Source: Pontiella sulfatireligans
GTDB lineage: Bacteria > Verrucomicrobiota > Kiritimatiellia > Kiritimatiellales > Pontiellaceae
Assembly (NCBI RefSeq): GCF_900890705.1
Contig: NZ_CAAHFH010000001.1
Location: forward strand, 1,736,001-1,800,000
DNA length: 64,000 nt
Reading direction: 5' to 3'
This document shows positions 18,428-27,599 of this stretch, piece by piece; position 1 is the stretch's first letter; each line of letters begins with the position of its first letter. The notes beneath the pieces are model-generated. The model had not been told where the DNA came from, did not search any database, and saw only the letters and a program-made list of their open reading frames with translations. The position numbers were made by a program, and so were the translations under genes.

Positions 18428-19189
18428 CTACTCGCCCTTGTCTTCGAATCCGAGAGGCAGCTCGCCGCTTTCAAGCGTGTCAAGCAGCGCGCCGATATTG
18501 CGGCCCAGCGTGGCGCAGGATTTGATGAAGTTATTGCGGAAGTAGTAGTAGAACAACATGGCCGGGATCGCGATGATCAAGCCGGTAGCGGTCGTTACGA
18601 GAGCCTCACCAATGTTGCCGGCCAGTGCTTCCGGCTTGCCCATGCCCTGGGCACCGATGGTCTGGAAAGCCTTGATCATGCCGGATACCGTACCGAGCAG
18701 TCCCAACATCGGAGACGTAGCGCCGATAATAGAGAGATAGTCGATCGGCTTCATGTAGGAAGTAACCTCTTCCGTACTGGCTTCGTCGATGGCTTCCTTC
18801 ACTTTACTGAAGTTGATGTCGCCCTTGGTGGAGCAACGCTCCAGTCCCGCAGCGAATACATAGGTGAACAAGGTTTCATTCTCTTTGCAGAGGGCGTGTG
18901 CTTCCAGCACCTTCTTATCCTTCATCAACATGATGAATTCCGGCATCATGTCGGGGCGGAGCAACACTTTTTCACGTGTGGCCAAACCGTTTTGCACAAT
19001 GAAATAGACCATGCCCGTGGACATCAGCCCCAACGGAATCATCGCCCATCCACCTTGTTGAATCATCTGCCACAATGTGGTCTGCTGAACCTTCGGCGCA
19101 GCTTCTTCGGTTGCTTCCTGAGCAAAGGCGGCAGGGCCGACCATCATCAGACTCAAGCAAAATGCCAGTTTAATCATTTTTTTAGTCAT
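18428..19189 (-). CDS. MotA/TolQ/ExbB-family proton channel
   Basis: 253 residues with an AAGGAG ribosome site. A cleavable-looking N-terminal signal (MTKKMIKLAFCLSLMMVGPAAFAQ) precedes the usual three helices: about 46-66, 135-160 (the SIIGATSPMLGLLGTVSGMIKAF block, hallmark of the family) and 185-215 (EALVTTATGLIIAIPAMLFYYYF). A signal peptide in front of ExbB is common in PVC and Bacteroidota members. Together with the two ExbD proteins it forms a proton-driven motor in the inner membrane. Confidence 0.92.
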   Translation of the reverse strand: MTKKMIKLAFCLSLMMVGPAAFAQEATEEAAPKVQQTTLWQMIQQGGWAMIPLGLMSTGMVYFIVQNGLATREKVLLRPDMMPEFIMLMKDKKVLEAHALCKENETLFTYVFAAGLERCSTKGDINFSKVKEAIDEASTEEVTSYMKPIDYLSIIGATSPMLGLLGTVSGMIKAFQTIGAQGMGKPEALAGNIGEALVTTATGLIIAIPAMLFYYYFRNNFIKSCATLGRNIGALLDTLESGELPLGFEDKGE

Positions 19190-19205
19190 CGTATTTCTCC
19201 TTCGG

Positions 19206-20099
19206 TTAAGCTTCTTCGGACTCTAAACTCTTCTCAACTTCCTGCACTGCACGCAACTCCTGGATCTTCACCTTCAGCAGCTGCGCCTTGTCGTATTCCA
19301 CCGTATTCTTGTATAATAACGAGATCTCTCGAACCACTTCCTCCGCTGAATCATACATCAGCGGATTGGTTGCACCCAATTCCATGTAGAGCTCAGCGCA
19401 CAGCAATTCAGCCGGCTGCATCCATTCTGTATTCTGGCTGTTGAAGGCAATCACCTTGGCCACAAGTTCCATCGCCTTGCTGTATTCTTTTTTCAGGGCC
19501 AGCAACTTGGCGGTGATGTACAGCTTTTCAGGCGGAGAATCATCGGAAACACCTTTGTCCCAGCCATATTTGGACAGCAACTCTTCCGCTTCGGCCGTGC
19601 GTCCGGCATCAATCAATGCCAATGCCTGAAAGATGCGGCTCTTTTCCTGCATTACGGGATCGCGGCCGTCCTCGGAAATTTTAGAAGCAATGGCCATGGC
19701 CTTGTCAAAGTTTCCGATCTGATAGTTAATCTCCATCAGCAACGCATTGTATTTGGTCAGATTGGAAGGAATGTCGCTGTAGTCAAGAAAAGGCTTCATC
19801 GCCCGCTCCAGCGCGCCAATGACCCGCTCAAATTCGCGGTTGCGCTTCATTTCCATAACCTCTTCCGCATCCAGATCAATCTCAAAATTAAGCTCCTGAA
19901 TGGTACTGGCTCCCACGCGGATAGGCTTGGCCGAATTCGCAGTGGCAAATTCAACCCAGTCGCCGTCGCGCCCGACCACGTGGCCTTTCCATGAACGCCC
20001 GCCGGGCATCACCAGTTCCGCCTTGAGCGACGCGGCTTCAGCCCCGTCCTGCACCAGCAGCGCTCCCGCCAGCGCCAAAACAAAAATCGCCTTGTTCAT
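19206..20099 (-). CDS. Secreted TPR-like protein
   Basis: 297 residues with a signal peptide (MNKAIFVLALAGALLVQDGAEA). An SH3-like or 'LSM-type' opening strand set (LKAELVMPGGRSWKGHVVGRDGDWVEFAT, about 25-55) precedes helical TPR-type repeats from about 85 (FERVIGALERAMKPFLDYSD, NFDKAMAIASKISE, RTAEAEELLSKYGWD, EYSKAMELVAKVIAFN). It starts one base inside the stop codon of the upstream TPR gene (TAATG), so they are coupled, and leads into exbB 16 bases on. A periplasmic scaffold for the motor is likely. Confidence 0.7.
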   Translation of the reverse strand: MNKAIFVLALAGALLVQDGAEAASLKAELVMPGGRSWKGHVVGRDGDWVEFATANSAKPIRVGASTIQELNFEIDLDAEEVMEMKRNREFERVIGALERAMKPFLDYSDIPSNLTKYNALLMEINYQIGNFDKAMAIASKISEDGRDPVMQEKSRIFQALALIDAGRTAEAEELLSKYGWDKGVSDDSPPEKLYITAKLLALKKEYSKAMELVAKVIAFNSQNTEWMQPAELLCAELYMELGATNPLMYDSAEEVVREISLLYKNTVEYDKAQLLKVKIQELRAVQEVEKSLESEEA

Positions 20100-22954
20100 T
20101 ATTGAACTCCCAGTTTCTTAAGCTGTTCCCGGACCAGTTCGGCCTGCGGGGTTGTGTTCGTGTATACATCTTCGAGCATAGCTTTCAAGGTCTTCACAGC
20201 ATCCTCTTCCTTACCCAGCTTCTGCAGGCAGTCGGCAGCGGCCAAATAGCCCTTGGCGGCCCACTCGCCGTCGGAATAGCTCTTAAAGAGCAGGTAGGTG
20301 CGCTGGAAGAAGGCATGCGCATTGGTCAAATCCTCCCGCCCCATGCGGCACATGCCCATGCCGTACATCGATTCGGCAAAGATCGGACCGCGCCATTCCG
20401 GCACGCCCATGACCATGTTGAAGGCCTCTTCCGCTTCTTCGTACTTTTTCATTTTCAACAGCGTTTGGGCCTTGATGAGCTGTGCCCAGCCCATGAATTC
20501 TTCTGCGCCGAACATGCCCTGCGCCTCGTCAATGGATTTCAGCACGCCCCAATCGTCGTCGTTCGCAAGCATCATATAGGTCTTGGCGCGGCAGGCATGC
20601 CAAAGCTCGTCCGACTCCTCGTACTTATCAAAGAAATAATCGTAGAGCCGCTGCATCTGCTCGGTGTCGGTGGCGGTCACGGCCGAGTCGCACATCAGCG
20701 CCAGCGAAGCCGGCGTAGTTTTTTTGAGATCCTGGTTTTCGCTGATCAACCGGTCGCCGAGCGCCGAGGCGGCCTCTTCGCCGGCCAGCAACGCCTGAGC
20801 CACCTGCAGCCGCAGCTTGAGCACATCCATCCGATCATCAACCGAGGTGAGTTTAAACTTAAGCTTAACCGAAAGCGCTTCACGCTCTTCGTCGGCGAGC
20901 TGCTGGTTCGATACTTTGACCAGCTCGGAGATAATCTTGTCCACCCCCTGCTTTTCCGGATCGTTTCCAAACCGTTCAATGGCTTCAAGATAGGCTTCGA
21001 TCGCCTCATTGACCTCGCCGAGTTCGATCTGCGACTGCCCGATCCAATACACCGCTTCAGACACATTCGCCATCTCTTCCCAGCGATCCATGTAATAGTT
21101 CATCAAATCAATGATGTCCTGCCATTTGAACTCCAGCTTGTAGACCTTGGCCGCTTGGAATGCCGGATAAGAGGCCTGCATGGCCGTCGTGGCCGTATCG
21201 ATCCCCTGGCGGTAGTCGGCCAGAGCGCGGTCCAGCGTGTATGGATCTTCGTTGGTGGCCTCCTTGGCCGCCTCGATGTCGCCGCGCATGCTGTAAGCTT
21301 CCGACACCAGCACATCGTTGGGGTTGGTTTCGATGAACCGGGTGAACACCACTTCAGATTCCTTGAGTTTTGCCGCGGACTCTTCCGCATCCCGGATTTC
21401 CCCAGCCAGACCAAACAAGCAGACCGCTTCACGGAACATCGAAGCGGCATAGTGCTCGCCGTTCTGGTTTGATTTCTGGTAGGCAAGGAAATCTTCCAAG
21501 GCGTGAGCATAGTCGGCGCGCATCATAAAGGTCATGCCGCGGAAATAGCGCGCATCTCCGGCCTGAGGGCTGTTGGGATAGTTCTCGACGATCGAGGTGA
21601 ACTGTTCGCCCGCACTGGCATAATCGAACTTCTGAAAATAGCCGAACGCCGTCATGTAATGAACGTCGGCCTCAAGGTTCTTCTCGTCCTCAACATCAGT
21701 GGCCGACAACCGCTCCACGTTCGCTTTGAGGCTGATGACCTTATCGAAGTTCTTTTTCATCAGGTTGTCGCGCGACATCATGGTAAGCAACGTGCGCGCA
21801 AATTTTCCATCGGGGGTTTCATCCAAATAGCGCAAAATGCGTTCTTCTGCGCGATCCACCTGGCCAACATCATAAAGAATCAGCACCGACTGCAGCATGG
21901 CGGCTTCGCCGATTTCGCTGCTGCGGTCGTTGGCGTAAAGCCGATCAAACAGCACATAGGCTTCCCAATAGCGCTTCACCTCGGCATAAATCTGGCCGAT
22001 GCGCAGCGTGACCTCGTCTTCGTAGGGAGGAAGCTCCGAAAGAATGGTCATCGACTCTTTGATCTCACCAATCTCTTTTTCGCGCTCGGCAACCACAGCA
22101 TCGCTGATGCCGACCTTCCTGTCAGCTACTAGCTTCTTGGAGAGGCGGCGCACTTTTTTTCCAGAAAAGTCGAGCATCTCCTGGCGCGGGAGCACCATGC
22201 GATAAAGCAGGAGGGCGTTAAGGTAGTCGTCCTCTTCGAAACGGGCCTTTCCGGCCTTCATCAAAGTGAGGTTAAGGGTAATGTCATACTTCGAATCTGT
22301 GCGGTACAGGCGCGGGATCCAGCCAAACAGCTCTTTCCAGCTTTCGGACTCCACCAGTGCACGAACCGCCATGATCTGACAGAGACCGCCGGTGCGCTCA
22401 TCCGTGGCATGGTCTGCAGCATAACTTAAAGGGCCAACGCACTCCGCCCATTTTTCCTGCCGGAACAGCGCCTGGCCCAGCAGCAGGTTGGCATTGTAGC
22501 GATCCTCTTTTTCAAGGTCAGGCATTGCGAGCAAGCGATTGGCCACCTCTTGAATCTTGTCCCAATCCTCAACCTCAAAAAACCCCTGGGCCATCATGCG
22601 AAGCGCCAGACGCTCTTTCTTGCGGGGCTCAGCATCCAAATAGTTCTGAAGCACGGCCATCCCGGCGGCGACGTCACCGACCTGATAGTGAGAACGAGCC
22701 AGCTGGAAGCGGCAGGTTTGAAGTGTTTCCCGGCCTGCGGGGTCGGTTAGGTCCTGCGTACGGCGGACCACCTCTTCAAGAGCGGGAATGGCGCCGCGGT
22801 AGTCGCCGCGCTGAAGCAATCGGTCGGCGCCGCCCACAACATCGGAAATGCCCAGCGTACTGTAGTCTTGCGCAGTGCAGACGCCAGTCGCAAAAACGGA
22901 CGCCAACAGCACAGCTTGAACAGAACATCCGCAACAACGGTGGAAAAAACTCAT
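20099..22954 (-). CDS. Large periplasmic TPR-repeat protein
   Basis: 951 residues with a signal peptide (Cys-containing, CSVQAVLLASVFATGVCTA). Nearly the whole remainder is TPR solenoid: repeats such as GGADRLLQRGDYRGAIPALEE, ALFRQEKWAECVGPLSYAAD, YFQKFDYASAGEQFTSIVENYP, MRADYAHALEDFLAYQKSN and MKKYEEAEEAFNMVMGVPEW are visible. It is the first gene of the operon that continues with a second TPR protein, ExbB, two ExbD and a TonB-like protein. The combination is recurrent in PVC bacteria; it may link the motor to outer-membrane cargo or envelope maintenance. Confidence 0.8.
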   Translation of the reverse strand: MSFFHRCCGCSVQAVLLASVFATGVCTAQDYSTLGISDVVGGADRLLQRGDYRGAIPALEEVVRRTQDLTDPAGRETLQTCRFQLARSHYQVGDVAAGMAVLQNYLDAEPRKKERLALRMMAQGFFEVEDWDKIQEVANRLLAMPDLEKEDRYNANLLLGQALFRQEKWAECVGPLSYAADHATDERTGGLCQIMAVRALVESESWKELFGWIPRLYRTDSKYDITLNLTLMKAGKARFEEDDYLNALLLYRMVLPRQEMLDFSGKKVRRLSKKLVADRKVGISDAVVAEREKEIGEIKESMTILSELPPYEDEVTLRIGQIYAEVKRYWEAYVLFDRLYANDRSSEIGEAAMLQSVLILYDVGQVDRAEERILRYLDETPDGKFARTLLTMMSRDNLMKKNFDKVISLKANVERLSATDVEDEKNLEADVHYMTAFGYFQKFDYASAGEQFTSIVENYPNSPQAGDARYFRGMTFMMRADYAHALEDFLAYQKSNQNGEHYAASMFREAVCLFGLAGEIRDAEESAAKLKESEVVFTRFIETNPNDVLVSEAYSMRGDIEAAKEATNEDPYTLDRALADYRQGIDTATTAMQASYPAFQAAKVYKLEFKWQDIIDLMNYYMDRWEEMANVSEAVYWIGQSQIELGEVNEAIEAYLEAIERFGNDPEKQGVDKIISELVKVSNQQLADEEREALSVKLKFKLTSVDDRMDVLKLRLQVAQALLAGEEAASALGDRLISENQDLKKTTPASLALMCDSAVTATDTEQMQRLYDYFFDKYEESDELWHACRAKTYMMLANDDDWGVLKSIDEAQGMFGAEEFMGWAQLIKAQTLLKMKKYEEAEEAFNMVMGVPEWRGPIFAESMYGMGMCRMGREDLTNAHAFFQRTYLLFKSYSDGEWAAKGYLAAADCLQKLGKEEDAVKTLKAMLEDVYTNTTPQAELVREQLKKLGVQ

Positions 22955-23258
22955 TATATGTACCCCTCGCTACAGCTAAAAAAAGACCTTAGGTGGCAAC
23001 ACGAACATTGCCCACCCTGTTTGCACTGCCCGGTCATGCTCGACACTTAGCAGTTGCGATTCGTACCAAGGTATCTGGCATAGGAAACAATTCAAGCCAA
23101 TAACGGCCAAAAATGCGTTTAGAAAGCCCTCTTATTGCAATCAGGGCTTGCCTCAGAGCTCTCCCGCCGGCCATACGGGGCAACCGCCCTGTCCTGCGGA
23201 ATAAAAATTGAGCATTCGCATCCCTCTTGTGTCCAAACAAATAGGAAAGGAGAGTACA
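22955..23258. other. Divergent intergenic region with one stem-loop
   Basis: 304 bases between the start of the TPR operon and a small membrane protein gene. It should hold promoters for both. The only structure seen is AAGCCCT/AGGGCTT with a 12-base loop at 23124-23149. Confidence 0.4.
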
Positions 23259-23480
23259 ATGCATGCTAATGATACAGTCAGGATCTGGATGCACCAGATG
23301 CACGACGGAACCGTTAAAGCGGCGCACGCCACTGGACACATGTTTCACGAAAAAGCATTTTGGGGAATTGTGCTGATCGCTGCGCTTCTAGCCGGACTGT
23401 TTACAGCCATCGTGCTGCTTGGAAACAATGCGGTTCTTCCAAGATACAGCGTCCCGATGCCGTACGGAACCTATTATTAG
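23259..23480 (+). CDS. Small single-helix membrane protein
   Basis: 73 residues from the ATG at 23259 with AAAGGAG 6 bases upstream. The first 35 residues are His/Met-rich (MHANDTVRIWMHQMHDGTV, AAHATGHMFHEK), followed by one membrane helix (GIVLIAALLAGLFTAIVLL) and a short Pro/Tyr-rich tail ending GTYY. I do not recognise the family. The His/Met content could suit metal binding, but this is speculative. It converges with the antiporter gene with one base between the two stop codons. Confidence 0.6.
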   Translation: MHANDTVRIWMHQMHDGTVKAAHATGHMFHEKAFWGIVLIAALLAGLFTAIVLLGNNAVLPRYSVPMPYGTYY

Positions 23481-23481
23481 G

Positions 23482-24729
23482 CTACCGGCTTTCGGACAGG
23501 GCATTCAACGCCGCCCGGCCCGACTCGGGCTCGGGGCTCAGGATCCGTTCACCCGCGAGCTTGATGGCTACCGCACCCAGAGGGGCGGTAAAGACGATGC
23601 TCATTACCGCAACCGCCAAAATGACGTTACCGGGGGCGGTTTCCATTCCCGCCGCCTGCATGGCCATTAAGGGAACAGCGCCCATCGCCGCCTGCACCGT
23701 GGCCTTCGGCCAATAGGACACTACCGAAAAGAAGCGCTCACCCGCGTTCAACGGGCTCCCTATAAGAGAAATCATCACGCCGGCGCTGCGCGCGGTCAAA
23801 CCGCAAGCAATCAAGCCCAGCCCCGCCAAACCGGTATCCCAAGCCAGCCCGACATCCACCTGCGCACCCACCAGCGTAAAAAGCATGATCGAAGCGAACA
23901 CCCAAAGCTTCCCCAGCTTGGAGGAAATCTCATGCGCCATGCGCTCCCGCTTTTCCAAAATCTGGTAGCCGATGGCCATCACCGCCAGCAACGCGGCAAA
24001 AGGAATGCCCCAGCCGCCCAGTAGGTGCTCGCACCGGACCAACAGAAGCGCGACGCCGATCACCACCATCGTCCGCTTCGTTGCGCGCGGGTTGAACCGC
24101 TCGAAAATCTTCAGCAAAATCCAGCCCGCCAGCAAGCCGGCGCCGATGCCGGCCAGAATCGAAACCGGAATTCCACCAACCTTCAGCAACACGTTTTCCG
24201 AGGCGCCCGTGTAGAAGCCGAGGAACACGGAAAAAATCACAATCGCCACGACATCGTCCAGCGAAGCCGCCGCCAGAATCATGGTGGGGATTCCCTTCTT
24301 GGCCCCCATGCGCCGTTCAATGAAGTTAATCATCATTGGAACCACCACCGCCGGCGAAACCGCGGCAATAATGAATCCGAGCATGGCCGACTCCAGATGG
24401 GTCAGCGGCAAAAAGAACGGCCCGAGCAACGCAATGGTTCCACCCTCCATCATGCCCGGAATGAATGAAAGCAGCAACGCCTGCAGCCCCACGCGGTTGA
24501 GCACCTCCCGGCTTAGCTCGAAACCAGCCCGCAGCAGGATGATGATCAGCGCAATCATGCGCAGGTCCGCCGACACATCAAGGAACCCCTTGTCCAGCAC
24601 CCCAAAAACGAACGGCCCGCACAAAACACCCAGCAGCAACATGCCCAGCAGCCCCGGCATCCGCAGCTTGCGGAACAGCCAATCGGCCAATAATCCCAGC
24701 AGAATCATTTCCGCTATGCTAAACGCCAT
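23482..24729 (-). CDS. Cation/proton antiporter (SLC9B/NHA-like)
   Basis: 415 residues with about 12 hydrophobic helices and an AAGGAG ribosome site. The core motif AAASLDDVVAIVIFSVFLGF contains the double Asp of electrogenic exchangers in the NHA/CPA2 group, and SPAVVVPMMINF is the unwound-helix motif of this fold. Known relatives exchange Na+ or K+ for H+ across the inner membrane. No TrkA/RCK domain is attached, which speaks against a KefB-type channel. The specific ion cannot be told from sequence. Confidence 0.85.
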   Translation of the reverse strand: MAFSIAEMILLGLLADWLFRKLRMPGLLGMLLLGVLCGPFVFGVLDKGFLDVSADLRMIALIIILLRAGFELSREVLNRVGLQALLLSFIPGMMEGGTIALLGPFFLPLTHLESAMLGFIIAAVSPAVVVPMMINFIERRMGAKKGIPTMILAAASLDDVVAIVIFSVFLGFYTGASENVLLKVGGIPVSILAGIGAGLLAGWILLKIFERFNPRATKRTMVVIGVALLLVRCEHLLGGWGIPFAALLAVMAIGYQILEKRERMAHEISSKLGKLWVFASIMLFTLVGAQVDVGLAWDTGLAGLGLIACGLTARSAGVMISLIGSPLNAGERFFSVVSYWPKATVQAAMGAVPLMAMQAAGMETAPGNVILAVAVMSIVFTAPLGAVAIKLAGERILSPEPESGRAALNALSESR

Positions 24730-24775
24730 CCTTTTCTCCTTGATAACCGTATGCTTGCAAAGGTTAGCTATACGG

Positions 24776-25462
24776 ATGAATTACAACAGCAGAAAAACAG
24801 CATCCATCGCAATTATTTTCCTCGCCCTCGCCGGAACCGGTCTTGCAGAGCAGCGCCAACCTACAGGACTAATGCTCAACCTCGACTTTCAAAACGTACA
24901 AAAAGGGATCATTCCGAGCAAAACACTCTTCCCGCTTCACGTCCCGCTCGCGGGGCTCGCTACGGAAACCGTGAACAACCGCAGCATGCTGGGGATCCAA
25001 CACGGACAGGGGCTCGACATCCCCCATAGTTCGCTGCTCGATCCCGACGGAAGCGAATGGATCGTTTCAACGCGGATTTTTGCACTGACCGACGGCATCG
25101 TCCTTTCACAAGGCAACGAGGGAACCGGATACGCCATCTACCTCAAAGACGGCGAGGTCTACGCATCCGTAAAAGCCGGACACTCCGCCGTCACCCTCCA
25201 AAGAAATCCGAACACCGCCATAACCGACTACCGCAATAAATGGGTCACCGTCGAACTGCGCATCAGACCCGACTCCGCCACCCTGCTCCTAAACCGGACC
25301 CGAATAGCGCTTTCGCAGCTCAGCACCCCTCTGGCCGGGGAAAACATGTACATCCGCATCGGCCAGCATCGCACCTTGCCGGTTGCACTGAAATTCAAGC
25401 CGAACATCTCCCTCGACGGCTTCACCGGAGGCCTCAACTCGCTCAAGATTTTCCGGCAATAA
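24776..25462 (+). CDS. Secreted LamG/concanavalin-like protein
   Basis: 228 residues from the ATG at 24776, which gives a signal peptide (YNSRKTASIAIIFLALAGTGLA). The frame stays open upstream but that part overlaps the antiporter gene. The body resembles LamG-type domains: opening GLMLNLDFQNVQKGIIP, then SEWIVSTRIFALTDGIVLSQG, GYAIYLKDGEVYASVKAG, WVTVELRIRPDSATLLLNR and a closing FTGGLNSLKIFRQ. Such domains often bind glycans. It stands alone, divergent from the antiporter; the ribosome site is weak. Confidence 0.65.
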   Translation: MNYNSRKTASIAIIFLALAGTGLAEQRQPTGLMLNLDFQNVQKGIIPSKTLFPLHVPLAGLATETVNNRSMLGIQHGQGLDIPHSSLLDPDGSEWIVSTRIFALTDGIVLSQGNEGTGYAIYLKDGEVYASVKAGHSAVTLQRNPNTAITDYRNKWVTVELRIRPDSATLLLNRTRIALSQLSTPLAGENMYIRIGQHRTLPVALKFKPNISLDGFTGGLNSLKIFRQ

Positions 25463-25508
25463 TAGAACTGTTCTTCCCGGGTGCAAAGTGCGACGCGGGA
25501 GCGACGCC

Positions 25509-25593
25509 CTGGAGTGCGCCGACAACGTCGGCGCTCTTCGCGGATGAACGGCTCCGGCGCACGGAAAGCGGAGACGCGGTCTCCGCACTCCAG
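25509..25593. repeat. Cloverleaf-like dispersed repeat element
   Basis: Outer arms CTGGAGTGCG (25509-25518) and CGCACTCCAG (25584-25593) are exact. Inside are two hairpins with 3-base loops: GCCGAC/GTCGGC (25518-25532) and GCGGAGAC/GTCTCCGC (25568-25586). The 85-base unit folds as a three-way junction. Similar 'CTGGAGTGCG ... GGAGACGCGG' strings recur in Verrucomicrobia-type genomes as I remember them. It lies between convergent genes. Confidence 0.75.
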
Positions 25594-25614
25594 AGCGCTT
25601 TGCGCAGCTCGCAA

Positions 25615-26682
25615 TTAAAACGGCACAAAGTTGGTGCGCGACGTAATTTTGACCACGGTCTTGGCGAGCAATGCGGCACAGAGTTCCAAATCCTTCAGGC
25701 AAATCAGTTCGCAGGGGCTGTGCATGTAGCGCAGCGGAATGCTGACCAATCCGGAGACCACCCCTGCCCGATTGAGCTGGATCGCGTTGGCGTCGGTGCC
25801 GGTGCCGCGCGGCTCGGCATTGACCTGGTACGGGATTTTTTCGGCTTTCGCCGTCTTCACCAAGAGATCGAACAGCTTTGAGTTAATGTTTGGACCGCGC
25901 GTCAGCACGGGGCCCTTGCCGAGCTCAATCAGGTTTTCGCGCTTCTTCGCCTCATCCATGTTCGGGTGGTCCGTGGCAAAGGTTACATCAACGGCAATTC
26001 CAATGTCTGGATCAATGCCGTAGGCGGCCGTCTGTGCGCCGCGCAGGCCGATCTCCTCCTGCACCGTCGCAACGGCGTGGATTTCGGCCTTGGGATTAAG
26101 CTTTGTCAACTGGCGGGCCGCTTCAAGCACTACGAATGCGCCGGCGCGGTCGTCGAACGCGCGCCCCGCCGCCAGCCCGTTGGCCAGCTCTTCAAAGCCA
26201 TAGGCCACGACGAGCGGATCGCCCACCTCGACCATTTTCTCGGCATCCTTTTTATCCTTCGCGCCGATATCCACCCAGAGATCCTTGATCTCCGTAACCT
26301 GCTTGCGTTGCTCCGGCGTCTGCATGTGGATCGCGACCTTGCCCATCACGCCGCGCACGACGCCCTTCTTGGTCATGATCTGAACGCGCTGTCCTTGGGC
26401 AATCTGCGGATCCCAGCCACCCAGCGCCTGGATCCAAAGAAAACCCTTGTCGTCGATGTATGAAATCTGGAAGCCGATTTCGTCGTAGTGCCCAGCAAAC
26501 ATTACGCGCGGCGAACCGCCCGGGTTAACGATGGCGTGCGAGTTGCCGTGCGTATCCGTCCAGACTTTCGAAGCGAACGTGGCGGCTTCAGTCTTCCAGA
26601 CTTTGGCCACCGGCGCTTCATAGCCCGACGGGCTGATGCTGTTGACGAGATCGGCGAGAAACTGCTTGGTTTGTTTGTTCAT
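25615..26682 (-). CDS. M42-family metallo-aminopeptidase
   Basis: 355 residues with an AAAGGAG ribosome site. M42 metal and catalytic residues are visible: His65 in AGHYDEIG, Asp177/178 in GRAFDDRAG, the Glu pair 209-210 in TVQEEIGLRG, Asp232 in AVDVTFATDHP and the late His in YMHSPCE. These enzymes are cytoplasmic, form dodecamers and trim peptides from the N-terminus; some relatives are endoglucanase-labelled by mistake. The ribosome site touches a repeat element (26694-26757). It is downstream of the CvfB-like gene on the same strand. Confidence 0.92.
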   Translation of the reverse strand: MNKQTKQFLADLVNSISPSGYEAPVAKVWKTEAATFASKVWTDTHGNSHAIVNPGGSPRVMFAGHYDEIGFQISYIDDKGFLWIQALGGWDPQIAQGQRVQIMTKKGVVRGVMGKVAIHMQTPEQRKQVTEIKDLWVDIGAKDKKDAEKMVEVGDPLVVAYGFEELANGLAAGRAFDDRAGAFVVLEAARQLTKLNPKAEIHAVATVQEEIGLRGAQTAAYGIDPDIGIAVDVTFATDHPNMDEAKKRENLIELGKGPVLTRGPNINSKLFDLLVKTAKAEKIPYQVNAEPRGTGTDANAIQLNRAGVVSGLVSIPLRYMHSPCELICLKDLELCAALLAKTVVKITSRTNFVPF

Positions 26683-26693
26683 AAGACTCCTTT

Positions 26694-26757
26694 GCGTATT
26701 GCGTATGGTGTACCGGCCGCTGGAAACGGGTCAAGCAATACGTAGTACGCAATACGC
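26694..26757. repeat. Inverted-repeat element GCGTATTGCGTA
   Basis: GCGTATTGCGTA (26694-26705) and TACGCAATACGC (26746-26757) are an exact 12-base inverted pair separated by 40 bases. The element fills the gap between two genes and its left arm abuts the AAAGGAG of the peptidase gene. Confidence 0.75.
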
Positions 26758-26762
26758 AGAGC

Positions 26763-27599
26763 CTATTTCCCAACCAGACGCGTTCCCGCCGCTTCAATCG
26801 TGATCATCCGCTGCTTGTAGAGCGCGCCAATGGCCTTCTTGTAGGTTTTCTTGCTGACGCCGAACACGCCGTAGATTTCTTCCGGCGGATTCTTGTCGGT
26901 GATCGGCATGAAACCGCCCTGTTCTTTGATGTAGTTGAGAATCTTGTCGGTCAGCAAGGTGACTTTCTCATAGCCCGGCTTGTCGAGACAGAGGTCGATG
27001 CGCCCATCGGGACGCACCTGCTTGATGAAGCCCTTCACGCGCTGGCCGCGGCGAAGCGTCTGGAACACCTCGTTAAAAAACACCATGCCCCAGCGCTCGT
27101 TGTTGATGATCGCCTTATAGCCCAAGTCGCTCTTCTGCCAAATCATCAGATCGACCTCTTCGCCGCTCTTATAGAACTTGCGGGACGACTCCAGATATTT
27201 ATCGAGCTTGGACGAAGCCGCAATGCGGCCGCTGGCGCGGTCGTAGTAGAGATGAACAATATACGACTCGCCTTGGCGCATCTTCACCCGCTGTTCGCGG
27301 AACGGCACAAACAAATCCTTGGGCATGCCCCAGTCAAGGAATGCGCCCACGGCATTCACATCCACCGCGCGCAGCAGCGCAAATTCGCCGACCATCGCCT
27401 TGGGCCGATCCGTCGACGCCGTCAGACGGTCTTCGGAATCGAGATACACAAAAGCAACAATCTTGTCGCCCGGCTTCCACTCCTTGGAAACATAACGTTT
27501 CGGCATCAGGATTTCGCCCAGGTCGCCGCCGTCGAGCAGCAGCCCAAAATCGGAATTGCGCGACACCTCAAGGGTGTTCACCTTCCCCACTTCAACCAT
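26763..27599 (-). CDS. CvfB-like S1-domain RNA-binding protein
   Basis: 278 residues from the ATG at 27599 (GGAG 8 bases upstream). CvfB order is visible: S1-like strands VEVGKVNTLEVSRNSDFGLLLD (1-22), ILMPKRYV, a second segment ALLRAVDVNAVGAFLDWGMPKDLFVPF, a third (YKAIINNERWGMVFFNEVFQTLRRGQRVKGFIKQV) and a C-terminal winged helix (PPEEIYGVFGVSKKTYKKAIGALYKQR). It overlaps the helicase gene by 8 bases, so a helicase and an RNA-binding protein are co-translated; a joint role in RNA metabolism is a fair inference. Confidence 0.88.
   Translation of the reverse strand: MVEVGKVNTLEVSRNSDFGLLLDGGDLGEILMPKRYVSKEWKPGDKIVAFVYLDSEDRLTASTDRPKAMVGEFALLRAVDVNAVGAFLDWGMPKDLFVPFREQRVKMRQGESYIVHLYYDRASGRIAASSKLDKYLESSRKFYKSGEEVDLMIWQKSDLGYKAIINNERWGMVFFNEVFQTLRRGQRVKGFIKQVRPDGRIDLCLDKPGYEKVTLLTDKILNYIKEQGGFMPITDKNPPEEIYGVFGVSKKTYKKAIGALYKQRMITIEAAGTRLVGK

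Noticed and set aside
20102..21472. 456-codon open frame on the plus strand
   Set aside because: It is the antisense mirror of the large TPR gene; no ribosome site or family motifs, and the TPR frame explains the sequence.
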